Assembly: GCF_002563775.1 (NCBI RefSeq)
Contig: NZ_PDJO01000001.1
Location: 1,870,001-1,934,000, forward strand
DNA: 64,000 bases
From: Thioclava sp. ES.031
Lineage (GTDB): Bacteria; Pseudomonadota; Alphaproteobacteria; Rhodobacterales; Rhodobacteraceae
Reading direction: 5' to 3'
This document shows positions 17,457 through 33,566 of this stretch, one piece after another. A model generated the notes under the pieces. It was not told the origin of the DNA and searched no databases. It worked only from the letters and a program-made list of their open reading frames with translations. The first letter of the stretch is position 1. Every line of letters starts with the position of its first letter. Made by a program: the position numbers and the translations under genes.

Positions 17457-19841
17457 GTGGGGCGGAACGAATTGATGCTGCAGCCACTCTCGAAGACGAT
17501 GGCGGCGCTGGCGCCGGGTGCGGTCTATTTGCTGCTTGCAGCGGGAATTGCGGCGGCGATTGCTTTCGTGATGCCCGATGAGGTGGTGACCTGGGCGATG
17601 TTCTCCGTCGCGGGGACGCTCGTGATCACGGCGGTCTGGCTGCGTCTGGCTTTGGCGCAGGACCGAAGGCGGCGCGCAAGACAGCAGGAAACGCTCGCGA
17701 ATTTCATCGCCCATGACGCAGCCCCCAGCTTCACTACGGATCCCGAAGGCGAAATCGGCTATCAAAATCGCGCCGCGCTGGATCGTTTCGGCTCGCGCGG
17801 CGGGCAGGGGCTGGCGCGAACTTTGGCGGAGCTTTTCGCCGATCCGGGCGCGGTGTTGCGCCGCCTGCAAAGCAAGGCAGAGGCGACGGGGGCCGCGCGC
17901 GAGGATCTCGTGACCCGGCGCGGCCACCTGCGGCTCTCGGTCCATCGTATCGGCTCGGGCGATTTTCTCTGGCGGCTCGAAGATATGGCCGAACGGGCGA
18001 TTGGCGGGCGCGGCGCGGAAACGATCAGCTTGCCGATGCTCACCGTCTCCAACGGCGGCACCATCCTTTTCATGAACGAGGCACTGCGGCGGCTCGTTGG
18101 GGAGCGGGTGCGTTCCCTCGACCGCATCTTCACCGATCTACCGCTGCGCTCGGGCGAAGAACACGAGATCAAGGGCGAGGATGGCCCCGTCACCGCGGTC
18201 GTGGCCCAGCTTGAAGGGGTAGGCGGGCGATCCGAGGTTTATCTGCTGCCGATCGGAGGGCCGCGCTCCGCCGAGGAAGGCGCGAATTTCGAGGCGCTGC
18301 CCGTCGCTCTGCTGCGGCTGTCAGCCCATGGCCGCGTGCGCGCAGCCAATCGTGCAGCGCGTGGCCTCCTGGGCGGGATCGAGCCGCAGACCCGCCTCTC
18401 CGACCTCCTCGAAGGGCTCGGGCGTCCGGTCTCGGACTGGGTGAACGACGCCCTCGCAGGCCGTGCCGATGGCCGTCCCGAAGTGCTGCGCGCCCGGCGC
18501 GGCGACAAGGAAGTCTTTCTTCAGGTCACCCTGTCGCGGATCGTGGAAAACGGGCGCGCGGGGCTGCTCGCCGTCCTGTCCGACGCGACGCAGCTCAAGA
18601 CGCTCGAGGCGCAGTTCGTGCAAAGTCAGAAGATGCAGGCAATCGGCCAACTGGCCGGCGGTGTCGCGCATGATTTCAACAATCTGCTCACCGCGATCTC
18701 GGGCCATTGCGACCTGCTGATGCTGCGCCACGACAAGGGCGATGGCGACTATGCGGATCTCGACCAGATCAGCCAGAATGCCAATCGCGCCGCTGCGCTG
18801 GTCGGTCAGTTGCTCGCCTTCTCGCGCAAGCAGACGCTGAAGCCGGAGATTCTCGATCTGCACGACACGCTGTCGGATCTGACGCATCTGCTCAACCGGC
18901 TGGTTGGCGAAAAGGTCGTCCTGAGCGTCAAGCATGAAAGCGATCCCGGACGGGTGCGCGCGGACAAGCGGCAACTCGAACAGGTCATCATGAACCTCGT
19001 GGTGAACGCGCGCGACGCGATGCCCGGCGGGGGCGAGATACGGATCGAGACCGACGCGGTGCACCTTGCCGAAAACCGCACGCGCGACCGCGTGGCAGTG
19101 CCCAAGGGCGACTATGTCGCGGTCAAGGTCACCGATACCGGCACCGGTATCGCGGCCGATAAATTAAGCAAGATTTTCGAGCCCTTCTTCACCACCAAAC
19201 GCACGGGCGAGGGCACGGGGCTGGGCCTTTCGACGGCCTATGGCATCGTGAAGCAAACCGGTGGCTATATCTTTTGCGATTCCGTCATCGGGACCGGAAC
19301 GAGTTTCACGATCCTTTTGCCCGCCTATGACGCCGTCGAAGAGGCGGACGTGTCGAGTGCCGAAGGCGCAACGGCGGAGGCGCAAACTACCCCGCATGTC
19401 CCCACGACGCCTTCGGTCGTGCCCAAAGCGGAAGCCGCGCCGCTCGTGACAAAGGCGACCCCGGTGATTGCCGGCGAGGCGACCGTGCTTCTGGTTGAGG
19501 ACGAGCCCCCAGTGCGCGCTTTCGCCGCGCGCGCGCTCAAACTGTGCGGCTACACCGTGCTGGAGGCCGAGAGCGCGGAAGAGGCGCTGGAACTGCTCGA
19601 AAATGCTGATTTGCAGGTCGATATCTTCGTCACCGACGTGATCATGCCCGGGCTCGACGGGCCAAGCTGGGTCAGCCGCGCGCTCGAGGCGCGGCCGGGC
19701 ACGCGCACGGTCTTCATGTCGGGCTATGCAGAAGAAGTATTCCAGAACGGAACCTCGCCGGTGCCGGATTCGGTCTTCCTGCCGAAACCTTTCTCGCTGA
19801 GCGAGTTGACCGCGACGGTGCAGGAACTGCTCTCACGCTAA
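17457..19841 (+). CDS. cckA: CckA hybrid sensor histidine kinase
   Basis: A 794-residue membrane-bound hybrid kinase that phosphorylates ChpT and, through it, CtrA and CpdR. Two membrane segments (about 23-42 and 47-65) are followed by PAS-like sensor domains, an H-box ([20 protein letters not shown], His near 403), the N-box ([14 protein letters not shown]), G-boxes ([23 protein letters not shown]), and a C-terminal receiver with [11 protein letters not shown] (Asp near 726) and LPKPF. GTG 17457 is preferred: it has GGGAGG six bases upstream, while the frame also allows GTG 17436. A CtrA-type site lies upstream. The stop overlaps a convergent gene by 9 bases. Confidence 0.92.
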   Translation: MGRNELMLQPLSKTMAALAPGAVYLLLAAGIAAAIAFVMPDEVVTWAMFSVAGTLVITAVWLRLALAQDRRRRARQQETLANFIAHDAAPSFTTDPEGEIGYQNRAALDRFGSRGGQGLARTLAELFADPGAVLRRLQSKAEATGAAREDLVTRRGHLRLSVHRIGSGDFLWRLEDMAERAIGGRGAETISLPMLTVSNGGTILFMNEALRRLVGERVRSLDRIFTDLPLRSGEEHEIKGEDGPVTAVVAQLEGVGGRSEVYLLPIGGPRSAEEGANFEALPVALLRLSAHGRVRAANRAARGLLGGIEPQTRLSDLLEGLGRPVSDWVNDALAGRADGRPEVLRARRGDKEVFLQVTLSRIVENGRAGLLAVLSDATQLKTLEAQFVQSQKMQAIGQLAGGVAHDFNNLLTAISGHCDLLMLRHDKGDGDYADLDQISQNANRAAALVGQLLAFSRKQTLKPEILDLHDTLSDLTHLLNRLVGEKVVLSVKHESDPGRVRADKRQLEQVIMNLVVNARDAMPGGGEIRIETDAVHLAENRTRDRVAVPKGDYVAVKVTDTGTGIAADKLSKIFEPFFTTKRTGEGTGLGLSTAYGIVKQTGGYIFCDSVIGTGTSFTILLPAYDAVEEADVSSAEGATAEAQTTPHVPTTPSVVPKAEAAPLVTKATPVIAGEATVLLVEDEPPVRAFAARALKLCGYTVLEAESAEEALELLENADLQVDIFVTDVIMPGLDGPSWVSRALEARPGTRTVFMSGYAEEVFQNGTSPVPDSVFLPKPFSLSELTATVQELLSR

Positions 19842-20435
19842 AGCGCGGGTGACCCGGTCATAAAGTTCCAGATCGTCCTGCATCGCGACCCGCAGCGCAG
19901 CCTCGGTCTCGGGGGCGAGCCCGGTCTCGACCGCAGGGGGCACGTTCACCCGGGGCAGGGTGATCGCGAATCCGAGCTGGTCTTCGAGGAAATGCACGAA
20001 ATCCTCGATCCGCTCATAGGGGAAAATCCGGTCGACCAGCGGCGTGCCCGCGTCATCACACAGAAATGCGGCCTGACTGGGCACGTCACTGAACCCTGCG
20101 CGCGGATCGTCGATGTAATCGCGCGCGAATTGGTTGAAGGAATAACCGGCCGCAATGCCGCTTTCCTCGATCATATCGCGCAGCCGAAAGCGATAGAGCG
20201 AGCGCAACCAGTCGAGCGGCTCGCGCATCAGGGCGACCGTGGTGAATCTGGCATCGGTCTTTGCGGCAAGCAAGGGCTGGAGATGATCCCGAAAATCGCG
20301 GGCCGAGGCGTGTTTGAGAACGGCCGGTCGGGTCAGCGCCACATCGGCCAAAGGTTCCAGCGCGGTCTCTACCGCAGAGGACCCCGCCTTGGGCGTGGCG
20401 AGAAAAACGAGCTTTTGTTTCCAGAAAATCAGCAT
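19833..20435 (-). CDS. Sulfotransferase family protein (third in window)
   Basis: A 200-residue protein starting with a PAPS-type P-loop, LVFLATPKAGSSAVETAL, near residue 9, and carrying a central block ALMREPLDWLRSLYRF that matches the 3'-phosphate-binding segment of bacterial sulfotransferases. It converges on cckA with a 9-base overlap of coding ends. It stands 6 kb from the other two sulfotransferases and has no obvious partner gene, so its substrate is unknown. Confidence 0.75.
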   Translation of the reverse strand: MLIFWKQKLVFLATPKAGSSAVETALEPLADVALTRPAVLKHASARDFRDHLQPLLAAKTDARFTTVALMREPLDWLRSLYRFRLRDMIEESGIAAGYSFNQFARDYIDDPRAGFSDVPSQAAFLCDDAGTPLVDRIFPYERIEDFVHFLEDQLGFAITLPRVNVPPAVETGLAPETEAALRVAMQDDLELYDRVTRALA

Positions 20436-20576
20436 CTTGGCGGGTCTAACTCCTAACGTCGCCGGTGATAATCTTTCGACCCACGCGGGTAAACCGTTTC
20501 TTAACGGTAAATGGGGTTCAGTTGGGAATTGAAAATTTTGTTGAAATGTTCACGGTCTGTGCGCATAGTGCGAGCA

Positions 20577-20591
20577 GAACATGAGGTGAAC
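20577..20591 (+). promoter_or_regulatory. LexA (SOS) box of recA
   Basis: GAAC, seven bases, GAAC is an exact match to the direct-repeat LexA box described for Rhodobacter and other alphaproteobacteria. It lies 60 bases before the recA start, the right place for repression of recA by LexA. Confidence 0.82.
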
Positions 20592-20651
20592 ATCCGCGCG
20601 AGGGCGTCGCATTGCCGACCAGCCGTCGCTGTGAAATAAGGTAGCGGACAA

Positions 20652-21719
20652 ATGGCAGTAGCGAAGCTTTTCGACATGGATAAATCTCCCAAGGCAGACA
20701 AGCAAAAGGCGCTCGACTCGGCGCTGGCGCAGATCGAGCGGCAATTCGGTAAAGGCTCGATCATGAAGCTCGGCGGCGATACGCCCGCGCGCGAAATCGA
20801 GGCGACCTCGACCGGCTCGCTGGGACTCGATATCGCGCTCGGCATCGGCGGGCTGCCGAAAGGCCGGATCGTCGAGATCTACGGGCCGGAAAGCTCGGGC
20901 AAGACGACGCTGACGCTGCACGCGATCGCGGAAGAGCAGAAGAAGGGCGGCGTCTGCGCATTCGTCGACGCTGAGCACGCGCTCGATCCGCAATATGCGC
21001 GCAAGCTCGGCGTCGATCTCGACGAGTTGCTGATCTCGCAACCCGACGCAGGCGAGCAGGCGCTGGAAATCGTCGACACGCTGGTGCGTTCCGGCGCGGT
21101 CAGCCTCGTCGTGGTCGACTCGGTCGCGGCGCTGACGCCGAAGGCCGAAATCGAAGGCGATATGGGCGATCACACCGTGGGTGCGCAGGCCCGTCTGATG
21201 AGCCAGGCGATGCGCAAGCTGACCGCCTCGATCGGGCGTTCGAACTGCATGGTGATCTTCATTAACCAGATCCGGATGAAGATCGGCGTGATGTTCGGCT
21301 CGCCGGAGACGACGTCGGGCGGTAACGCGCTGAAATTCTACGCCTCCGTGCGTCTCGACATCCGCCGCATCGGCTCGATCAAGGATCGCGATGAGGTGGT
21401 TGGCAACCAGACCCGCGTGAAAGTGGTGAAGAACAAGGTGGCCCCGCCGTTCAAGCAGGTCGAGTTCGACATCATGTATGGCGAGGGCATCTCGAAGATG
21501 GGCGAGCTGGTCGATCTGGGCGTCAAGGCCGGGGTCGTCGACAAGGCTGGCGCCTGGTATTCCTACGGGGACGAGCGGATCGGCCAAGGCCGTGAAAACG
21601 CGAAGACTTTCCTGCGCGAACATCCCGATGTCGCCTATGAGATCGAGGACAAGATTCGCGCCAGCCACGGGCTCGAATTCGACAAAATGTCCGAAGATGA
21701 CGCGCTGACCGAAGACTGA
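20652..21719 (+). CDS. recA: RecA recombinase
   Basis: A 355-residue DNA strand-exchange ATPase and LexA co-protease. Walker A is GPESSGKTT, followed by the typical [21 protein letters not shown] segment in the core, and the DNA-binding loop [23 protein letters not shown]. Length and all motifs are normal. ATG 20652 fits the family start, although the [10 protein letters not shown] sequence at residue 10 could be an alternative. Transcription is probably SOS-controlled from the LexA box upstream and ends at a strong terminator. Confidence 0.98.
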   Translation: MAVAKLFDMDKSPKADKQKALDSALAQIERQFGKGSIMKLGGDTPAREIEATSTGSLGLDIALGIGGLPKGRIVEIYGPESSGKTTLTLHAIAEEQKKGGVCAFVDAEHALDPQYARKLGVDLDELLISQPDAGEQALEIVDTLVRSGAVSLVVVDSVAALTPKAEIEGDMGDHTVGAQARLMSQAMRKLTASIGRSNCMVIFINQIRMKIGVMFGSPETTSGGNALKFYASVRLDIRRIGSIKDRDEVVGNQTRVKVVKNKVAPPFKQVEFDIMYGEGISKMGELVDLGVKAGVVDKAGAWYSYGDERIGQGRENAKTFLREHPDVAYEIEDKIRASHGLEFDKMSEDDALTED

Positions 21720-21740
21720 TCGTCACCGCAAATCCATGCA

Positions 21741-21771
21741 AAGGCCGGGAGCGTCGTCTCCCGGCCTTTTT
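21741..21771 (+). terminator. Rho-independent terminator of recA
   Basis: Stem AAGGCCGGGAG / CTCCCGGCCTT with a six-base loop, followed by T residues, 21 bases after the recA stop. Confidence 0.9.
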
Positions 21772-21844
21772 GCGATTGCTGGACAGGGGGAAGGGGCGGC
21801 GTTAAACGGGACCGAACATGCCCGATCAGGCGAGACAGGACGAT

Positions 21845-24499
21845 ATGCCCAGCCTTAACGAAATCCGCTCCACTTTCCTTAATTACTTCGAGCGTAACGA
21901 CCACCGGGTCGTTGACAGCTCGCCCCTCGTTCCGCGCAACGACCCGACGCTGATGTTCACCAATTCCGGCATGGTGCAGTTCAAGAACTGCTTCACCGGG
22001 GTGGAAAAGCGCGAGTACAACCGCGCAACGACCGCGCAGAAATGCGTGCGCGCCGGCGGTAAGCACAACGACCTCGACAATGTCGGCTACACCGCGCGCC
22101 ACCATACCTTCTTCGAGATGCTGGGGAATTTCTCCTTCGGGGATTATTTCAAGGAAGACGCGATCCCGTTCGCCTGGGAGCTGCTGACCAAGGATTTCGA
22201 CATTCCGAAGGACAAGCTGCTGGTCACGGTCTACCACACCGATGACGAGGCGGCGAATATCTGGAAGAAGGTTGCAGGCCTGCCCGACGAGCGGATCATC
22301 CGCATTCCTACCTCGGACAACTTCTGGCAGATGGGCCCGACCGGTCCCTGCGGCCCCTGCACCGAGATTTTCTTCGATCACGGCGATCACATCTGGGGCG
22401 GCCCGCCCGGTTCGCCCGAGGAAGATGGCGACCGGTTCATCGAGATCTGGAACCTCGTTTTCATGCAGAACGAGCAGTTCGAGGACGGCTCGATGCGCGC
22501 GCTGGACATGCAGTCGATCGACACCGGCATGGGGCTCGAGCGGATCGGCGCGCTGCTGCAGGGCAAGCACGACAATTACGACACCGACCTGATGCGCCAC
22601 CTGATCGAGGCCTCGGCCAACGCGACCGATGGCGCGCCGGACGGCCCGGGCAACGTGCATCACCGCGTGATCGCGGATCACCTGCGTTCGACCTCGTTCC
22701 TGATCGCAGATGGCGTGATGCCCTCGGCCGACGGGCGCGGCTACGTGCTGCGCCGGATCATGCGCCGGGCGATGCGTCACGCGCACCTGCTGGGCGCGAA
22801 AGACCCGGTGATGCACAGCCTCGTGCCGTCGCTGATCCGCGAGATGGGCGCGGCTTACCCCGAGCTTGGCCGCGCGCAGGCGCTGATCGAAGAGACGCTT
22901 CTGGGCGAGGAAACCCGCTTCAAGACCACGCTCGATCGTGGGCTCAAGCTGCTCGACGAGGCGCTTGTGGACCTGCCCGAAGGTGAGAAGCTGCCGGGCG
23001 AGACCGCTTTCAAGCTTTATGACACGTTCGGGTTCCCGCTCGATCTGACGCAGGATGCGCTGCGCGAACGCGAGCGCGAGGTCGACACCGAAGGGTTCGA
23101 CGCCGCGATGGAAGAGCAGAAGGCCAAGGCGCGCGCCAGCTGGTCCGGGACTGGCGAGGCGGCCAATGCCGCGATCTGGTTCGATCTGTCCGAGAAGCTC
23201 GGCGCGACCGAATTCCTCGGCTACGACACCGAGAGCGCGGAAGGTCAGATCACCGCGCTCGTGACCGAGGGCGCCGAGATCGACAAAGCCTCCGGCGAGG
23301 TGCAGATCGTGGTCAACCAGACCCCGTTCTACGCCGAAAGCGGCGGTCAGGTCGGCGACCGCGGTTGGATTGTGACCGAGACGGGTAAAGCCGAAGTTAC
23401 CGACACCAAGAAAGTCGCAGGCGTCTTTATCCATTTCGCGCGCGTCACCGAGGGCGAGATCGCCAAGGGGCAGGGCGCGAAGCTGGAAGTCGATCACGCC
23501 CGCCGCAGCGCGATCCGCGCGAACCACTCGGCCACGCACCTGCTGCACGAGGCGCTGCGCCGCACGCTGGGCGATCACGTGGCGCAACGTGGCTCGCTCA
23601 ATGCCGAGGACCGTCTGCGCTTCGACTTCTCGCATAACAAGGCGCTCTCGGCCGAGGAAGTCGCGACGATCGAACGCGAAGTGAATGAATTCATTCGCCA
23701 AAACACGCAGGTCGACACCCGGATCATGACGCCGGACGATGCGCGCGATCTGGGTGCGCAGGCGCTGTTCGGTGAGAAATACGGCGATGAGGTCCGTGTC
23801 GTCTCGATGGGCGAGCTGGCCAATTCCGGTAAAGGCACGAACGGAAATGTCTATTCGCTCGAGCTTTGCGGCGGCACCCATGTGAAGCGGACCGGCGATA
23901 TCGGCACCTTCGTGCTGACCGGCGAAAGCGCGTCCTCGTCGGGCGTGCGTCGGATCGAGGCGCTGACCGGCGACATCGCGATGGCCGAGTTGCGTCGCCG
24001 CGACAAGCTGCTGGGCGAGATCGAAGGGCTGATCAAGACCTCCGAGCAAGATGTGCTGGCTCGTCTGCAGGCGATCCTCGACGAGCGTAAGGCGCAGGCC
24101 AACGAGATCGCGCAGCTGCGTCGCGAGCTTGCGATGGGTGGCGGCGCCTCCGGCGGCCCGGACATCAGCGAAATCAACGGCTTGAAGTTCGTTCCTCAAG
24201 TTGTGGCCGGCGTGACCGGCAAGGACCTTCCCGGCATCGTGGATGAGCTGAAGGAGAATGTCGGCTCCGGCGTGATCCTCGTGGTGGCCGATGCGGGCGG
24301 CAAGGCGGCCGTGGCGGCTGGCGTGACCAAGGACCTGACCGAGCGCGTCAGCGCGGTCGATCTGGTGAAAGCCGCGGCGCAGGCGCTTGGCGGCAAAGGC
24401 GGCGGCGGTCGTCCCGATATGGCGCAAGCCGGCGGGGCCGATCCGTCGAAAGCCGATGAGGCCATCGCGGCCGTGAAAACTGTTCTGGAGGGATTGTAA
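21845..24499 (+). CDS. alaS: Alanyl-tRNA synthetase
   Basis: An 884-residue class II synthetase that charges tRNA-Ala and edits mischarged Ser or Gly. The N-terminal catalytic domain begins [17 protein letters not shown], with motif 2 region [19 protein letters not shown]. The editing domain has the zinc-binding HSATHLLH (near residue 567) and the later CGGTH (near 679), and a C-terminal glycine-rich C-Ala domain follows with [19 protein letters not shown] 21845 is preferred to an upstream in-frame codon at 21818 because it gives the family N-terminus. Its stop overlaps the next start (TAATG). Confidence 0.97.
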   Translation: MPSLNEIRSTFLNYFERNDHRVVDSSPLVPRNDPTLMFTNSGMVQFKNCFTGVEKREYNRATTAQKCVRAGGKHNDLDNVGYTARHHTFFEMLGNFSFGDYFKEDAIPFAWELLTKDFDIPKDKLLVTVYHTDDEAANIWKKVAGLPDERIIRIPTSDNFWQMGPTGPCGPCTEIFFDHGDHIWGGPPGSPEEDGDRFIEIWNLVFMQNEQFEDGSMRALDMQSIDTGMGLERIGALLQGKHDNYDTDLMRHLIEASANATDGAPDGPGNVHHRVIADHLRSTSFLIADGVMPSADGRGYVLRRIMRRAMRHAHLLGAKDPVMHSLVPSLIREMGAAYPELGRAQALIEETLLGEETRFKTTLDRGLKLLDEALVDLPEGEKLPGETAFKLYDTFGFPLDLTQDALREREREVDTEGFDAAMEEQKAKARASWSGTGEAANAAIWFDLSEKLGATEFLGYDTESAEGQITALVTEGAEIDKASGEVQIVVNQTPFYAESGGQVGDRGWIVTETGKAEVTDTKKVAGVFIHFARVTEGEIAKGQGAKLEVDHARRSAIRANHSATHLLHEALRRTLGDHVAQRGSLNAEDRLRFDFSHNKALSAEEVATIEREVNEFIRQNTQVDTRIMTPDDARDLGAQALFGEKYGDEVRVVSMGELANSGKGTNGNVYSLELCGGTHVKRTGDIGTFVLTGESASSSGVRRIEALTGDIAMAELRRRDKLLGEIEGLIKTSEQDVLARLQAILDERKAQANEIAQLRRELAMGGGASGGPDISEINGLKFVPQVVAGVTGKDLPGIVDELKENVGSGVILVVADAGGKAAVAAGVTKDLTERVSAVDLVKAAAQALGGKGGGGRPDMAQAGGADPSKADEAIAAVKTVLEGL

Positions 24500-24804
24500 T
24501 GGCAGGCGCATTCTGGATCGCCCATGTGAAGGTGCTCGACGACGAGGCCTATGGCAAATACGCCGAGGGCGCGGGCCCCGCGATCGCGAAACATGGCGGG
24601 CGTTTCCTCGCCCGGGGCGCGCGCTATGTGCAGCTCGAAGGCAATGACCGCGCGCGCAATGTCGTCGCATGGTTCCCGTCGCTGGAAGCGGCCGAGACCT
24701 GTTACTACTCCGACGACTATCAGGCGGCACTCGCCCATGCCAAAGGCGCATCCGAGCGGGACCTGATGATCGTCGAAGCGATGGACGACGTCGAAATCAA
24801 ATGA
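24499..24804 (+). CDS. DUF1330 family protein
   Basis: A 101-residue protein of the DUF1330 dimeric alpha/beta-barrel fold: FWIAHVKVLDDEAYGKYAEG at the start and the WFPSLEAAETCYYSDDYQAAL segment in the middle are family hallmarks. The function is unknown. It starts one base inside the alaS stop (TAATG), so it is co-translated with alaS. A terminator follows 37 bases later. Confidence 0.85.
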   Translation: MAGAFWIAHVKVLDDEAYGKYAEGAGPAIAKHGGRFLARGARYVQLEGNDRARNVVAWFPSLEAAETCYYSDDYQAALAHAKGASERDLMIVEAMDDVEIK

Positions 24805-24841
24805 AGATCGGCCTGTAACACACTGATCGAAAACCATTTAG

Positions 24842-24865
24842 AAGGCGGCTGCGGCCGCCTTTTTC
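24842..24865 (+). terminator. Rho-independent terminator after alaS operon
   Basis: Stem AAGGCGGC / GCCGCCTT with a TGCG loop and a T run. It separates the alaS operon from the cysS leader that follows. Confidence 0.87.
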
Positions 24866-24894
24866 TATGATGCCGCACCCGTTCGTTTTTGCTC

Positions 24895-24924
24895 TGGACC
24901 TTCGGGCGCACTGCGTCCTATGCT
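24895..24924 (+). promoter_or_regulatory. Candidate promoter of the cysS leader
   Basis: TGGACC at 24895-24900 (4 of 6 match to TTGACA), an 18-base spacer and TATGCT at 24919-24924. Transcription would begin about seven bases later, at or next to the ATG of the leader ORF at 24931. Inferred by eye only. Confidence 0.4.
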
Positions 24925-24930
24925 GCCGCC

Positions 24931-24972
24931 ATGACCACGAAGACCATCATCATCTGCTGCATTATCCGCTGA
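24931..24972 (+). CDS. Leader peptide with tandem Cys codons upstream of cysS
   Basis: A 13-codon frame encodes MTTKTIIICCIIR and ends 90 bases before cysS. Two consecutive TGC codons directly upstream of the cysteinyl-tRNA synthetase gene point to a leader peptide whose translation senses charged tRNA-Cys. No Shine-Dalgarno sequence precedes the ATG, but a TATGCT hexamer seven bases upstream would place the transcript start at the ATG, so it may be leaderless. Downstream, GCGGGC (24983-24988) can pair with GCCCGC (25025-25030), close to the cysS ribosome site. It resembles the short Cys-rich upstream ORFs known from Rhodobacter. No poly-T terminator is visible, so control may be translational. 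Confidence 0.58.
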   Translation: MTTKTIIICCIIR

Positions 24973-25062
24973 CATACGTCACGCGGGCCGGTCTTCTCTT
25001 TCCAAATTTCTCATGACCTTGTAAGCCCGCCGGCAGGTGCCGCCGACCCTTTGCGAGGACAT

Positions 25063-26571
<1,509 letters not shown>

Positions 26572-26677
26572 TGGCGCCCGGCTACAGCGATAAGGGGCGC
26601 TCCGGACCCGAGGGGGGGCGGGTCGGGCGCGGCCCGGCGTGTCGCCGGGCGGAACGTAACCTCGACGGAGGCAATCA

Positions 26678-28296
26678 ATGACCAAATCCCGCCTCTATCT
26701 CTACGACACAACGCTCCGCGATGGGCAGCAATCGGCGGGCGTCCAGTTCTCGGTGCCTGAGAAGATCGAGATCGCCAAGGCGCTCGACGCAATCGGCATC
26801 GACTATATCGAAGGCGGCTGGCCCGGGGCGAACCCGACCGACAGCGATTTCTTCGAGGCGCGGCCCGAGACGCGAGCGACCTTCACCGCGTTCGGGATGA
26901 CCAAGCGGGCAGGGCGCTCGGCCGCGAATGACGACGTGCTGGCGGGCGTGATGAACGCGAATACCCCCGCGGTCTGCCTCGTCGGCAAGACGCATGACTA
27001 CCACGTCACCACCGCGCTCGGGATCACGCTGGAGGAGAACCTCGAAAATATCCGCGCCTCGGTCGCGCATATGGTGGCGCAAGGCCGCGAGGCGCTGTTC
27101 GACGCCGAGCATTTCTTCGACGGCTACAAGGCAAACCCCGACTATGCGCTGGAGTGTTGCCGCGCGGCCTATGAGGCGGGCGCGCGCTGGATCGTGCTGT
27201 GCGACACCAATGGCGGCACGCTGCCGGGCGAGATCGGCAAGATCGTTAGAGCGGTGATCGCGGCGGGCATTCCCGGCGACCGTCTCGGTATCCATTGCCA
27301 TGACGATACCGGCAACGCCGTGGCGGGCAGCCTCGCGGCGGTTGAGGCCGGTGCGCGCCAGATTCAGGGCACGCTCAACGGTCTCGGCGAGCGCTGCGGC
27401 AACGCGAACCTGATCACGCTGATCCCGACGCTTCTGCTGAAAGAACCCTACGCCTCGACGCTCGACACCGGGATCGCGCCCGAAAGCCTGCGCGACATCA
27501 CCAAGCTCTCGCGCAAGCTCGACGATATCCTGAACCGGGTGCCGCTGCGCTCCGCGCCCTATGTCGGCGCCTCCGCCTTCACCCATAAGGCGGGGCTGCA
27601 TGCCTCGGCGATCCTCAAGAATCCAGACACTTACGAGCATATCGACCCCGAACTGGTCGGAAATGCGCGCCTCATCCCGATGTCCAATCAGGCGGGCCAG
27701 TCGAACCTGCGCGCGCGGCTCAAGGGCATGGGGATCGAGGTCGCGAAAGACGATCCGCGCCTCGCCCGCATCCTCGATCTGATCAAGGAGCGCGAGGATC
27801 AGGGCTATGCCTATGACGGCGCGCAGGCGAGTTTCGAGCTGCTCGCGCGGGCCGAATTGGGGCAATTGCCGAAGTTCTTCGAGGTGAAGCGCTACAAGGT
27901 CACGGTGGAGCGCCGCAAGAACCGCTACGACAAGATGGTCTCGATTTCCGAGGCGGTCGTGGTGGTGAAAGTCGGCGAGAAGAAGATGCTTTCTGTCTCG
28001 GAAAGCATGGATGAGCAGGGTCATGACCGCGGCCCGGTGAACGCGCTCTCGAAAGCGCTGTCGAAGGATCTCGGCCCCTATCAAAGCCTGATCGACGACA
28101 TGAAACTGGTCGATTTCCGCGTGCGGATCACCCAAGGCGGCACCGAGGCCGTCACCCGCGTCATCATCGACAGCGAAGACGGGGCGGGCCAGCGCTGGTC
28201 GACCGTGGGCGTGTCGCCGAACATAGTCGATGCGAGTTTCGAGGCGCTGCTGGACGCGATGATCTGGAAGCTGATGCGCGACGGGGCGAAACCGGC

Positions 28297-28300
<4 letters not shown>
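26678..28300 (+). CDS. cimA: Citramalate synthase
   Basis: A 540-residue enzyme of the isopropylmalate synthase/homocitrate synthase family. It begins LYLYDTTLRDGQQSAGVQFS, the DRE-TIM barrel signature, and has HCHDDTGNAVA with metal-binding histidines and NGLGERCGNAN. The C-terminal regulatory LeuA dimer domain (about 415-530) is present. The CimA-type sequence rather than LeuA (for example IEGGWPGANPTD) supports condensation of pyruvate and acetyl-CoA to (R)-citramalate for isoleucine synthesis. The start has a GGAGG site. It overlaps the next gene by the ATGA tetranucleotide. Confidence 0.92.
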
Positions 28301-32245
<3,945 letters not shown>

Positions 32246-32265
32246 GGTCGCACGAAGGAAACGCG

Positions 32266-33330
32266 ATGCCGAATGAAGTTCCTCCCCCCAAGCGCGTTCT
32301 GATCGTCGATGATTCCGCGACGATGCGTCAACTCATTCGGGCACGCATCACAACGGAACCGCGTTTGGCCGTGATCGGAGAAGCGGCTGACGCGTTCGAA
32401 GCGCGTGAAAAAATCAAATCGCTTTTGCCGGATGTAATTACGCTTGATGTCGAGATGCCGCGCATGAACGGGCTCGATTTCCTCGAACGTCTCATGCGGC
32501 TGAGGCCGATCCCCGTCGTTATGGTGTCGACCGAAACGCATAAGGGATCCCGCTCCGCAATCGAAGCGCTTGCCCTCGGCGCGATCGACTGCGTTGGAAA
32601 ACCGCGATTTGGCCAACTCGAAAAAAGCTTCGAGTCGCTGCCAGATATTCTACTCACGGCCGCAAGTGCTCGATTGCCCCAGAAAGCGCGAGATCGAGCT
32701 TCGATCATACCAGCACAAAATTTCCATTGGGGCGGTCAATTCGTGCTCATCGGGTCCTCGACTGGTGGTGTTGACGCTCTGGAAACGGTCTTGAAGGGCT
32801 TTCCCGACAATTGCCCGCCCACGCTCATTGCACAACATATGCCAGAGAGTTTCCTTGCGAGCTTCGCGGAACGGCTCGACCGCAAGATTGCGCCGAGCGT
32901 AAGCCTTGGAAAGACCGGTACGCCGCTCGCGCAAGGCCATGTCTATCTTGCTCCTGGCGGCGCGACGCATCTCACAATTCAAAACGCCAAAACGCCGTAT
33001 CTTGCATTGATCGAAGCCGAGAAGCGGAACGGACATCGGCCGTCAGTGGATGTCTTGTTCGAGTCCGCCGTCGAGATGGCTGCGAACGCCATTGTTGTTT
33101 TGCTAACAGGTATGGGGCGCGACGGAGCAGAGGGAATGTTGAAACTTCGCAAGGCGGGCGCACATTGTTTTGCTCAAGATGAAGCAACGTCGATTGTTTT
33201 CGGGATGCCCCGTGCCGCGCTTGAATTGGGTGCGGCAGCCTATGCCATGCCGTTGGGGAATATAGCGCCTGAAATTCTGAGACGATGTGCGCAGAGTCCC
33301 ACGACGGCGAACAAGGTAGGTGAGGTATGA
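32266..33330 (+). CDS. cheB: CheB protein-glutamate methylesterase/deamidase
   Basis: A 354-residue response regulator-esterase. The receiver domain shows [10 protein letters not shown] and the phosphoacceptor Asp61 in [12 protein letters not shown]. The C-terminal methylesterase has the catalytic Ser in [13 protein letters not shown], the His in [10 protein letters not shown], and the Asp in [13 protein letters not shown]. It would demethylate the receptor encoded just upstream. ATG 32266 fits; the longer frame upstream is inside the mcp end. The gene is intact although its neighbours are broken. Codon use is somewhat AT-richer than in the flanking housekeeping genes. Its stop overlaps cheD (ATGA). 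Confidence 0.94.
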   Translation: MPNEVPPPKRVLIVDDSATMRQLIRARITTEPRLAVIGEAADAFEAREKIKSLLPDVITLDVEMPRMNGLDFLERLMRLRPIPVVMVSTETHKGSRSAIEALALGAIDCVGKPRFGQLEKSFESLPDILLTAASARLPQKARDRASIIPAQNFHWGGQFVLIGSSTGGVDALETVLKGFPDNCPPTLIAQHMPESFLASFAERLDRKIAPSVSLGKTGTPLAQGHVYLAPGGATHLTIQNAKTPYLALIEAEKRNGHRPSVDVLFESAVEMAANAIVVLLTGMGRDGAEGMLKLRKAGAHCFAQDEATSIVFGMPRAALELGAAAYAMPLGNIAPEILRRCAQSPTTANKVGEV

Positions 33331-33566
33331 ACGCGGCGGCGACAGGTAGGCCGATCCATATCTCACAAGGCGAGTTTCTTGTCGCGGGATCTGGCGCACA
33401 ATCAATCACCACCATTCTCGGCTCTTGTGTGGCTTGCTGTCTCTTTGATGAGAACGCTCGGCTCGGAGGAATGAACCACTTTCTTTTGCCGGACACGACC
33501 GGTTCCACGTTTCAAGCGGCAAGTTTCGGTGTGAATGGTAAGCGGCGGCTGCATCCCACCCCAGGT

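Noticed and set aside
21635..24751. 1038-codon open frame antisense to alaS
   Set aside because: A GC-rich codon-bias shadow: its translation is low-complexity and Arg/His-rich with no fold, and it lies over a certain alaS gene.
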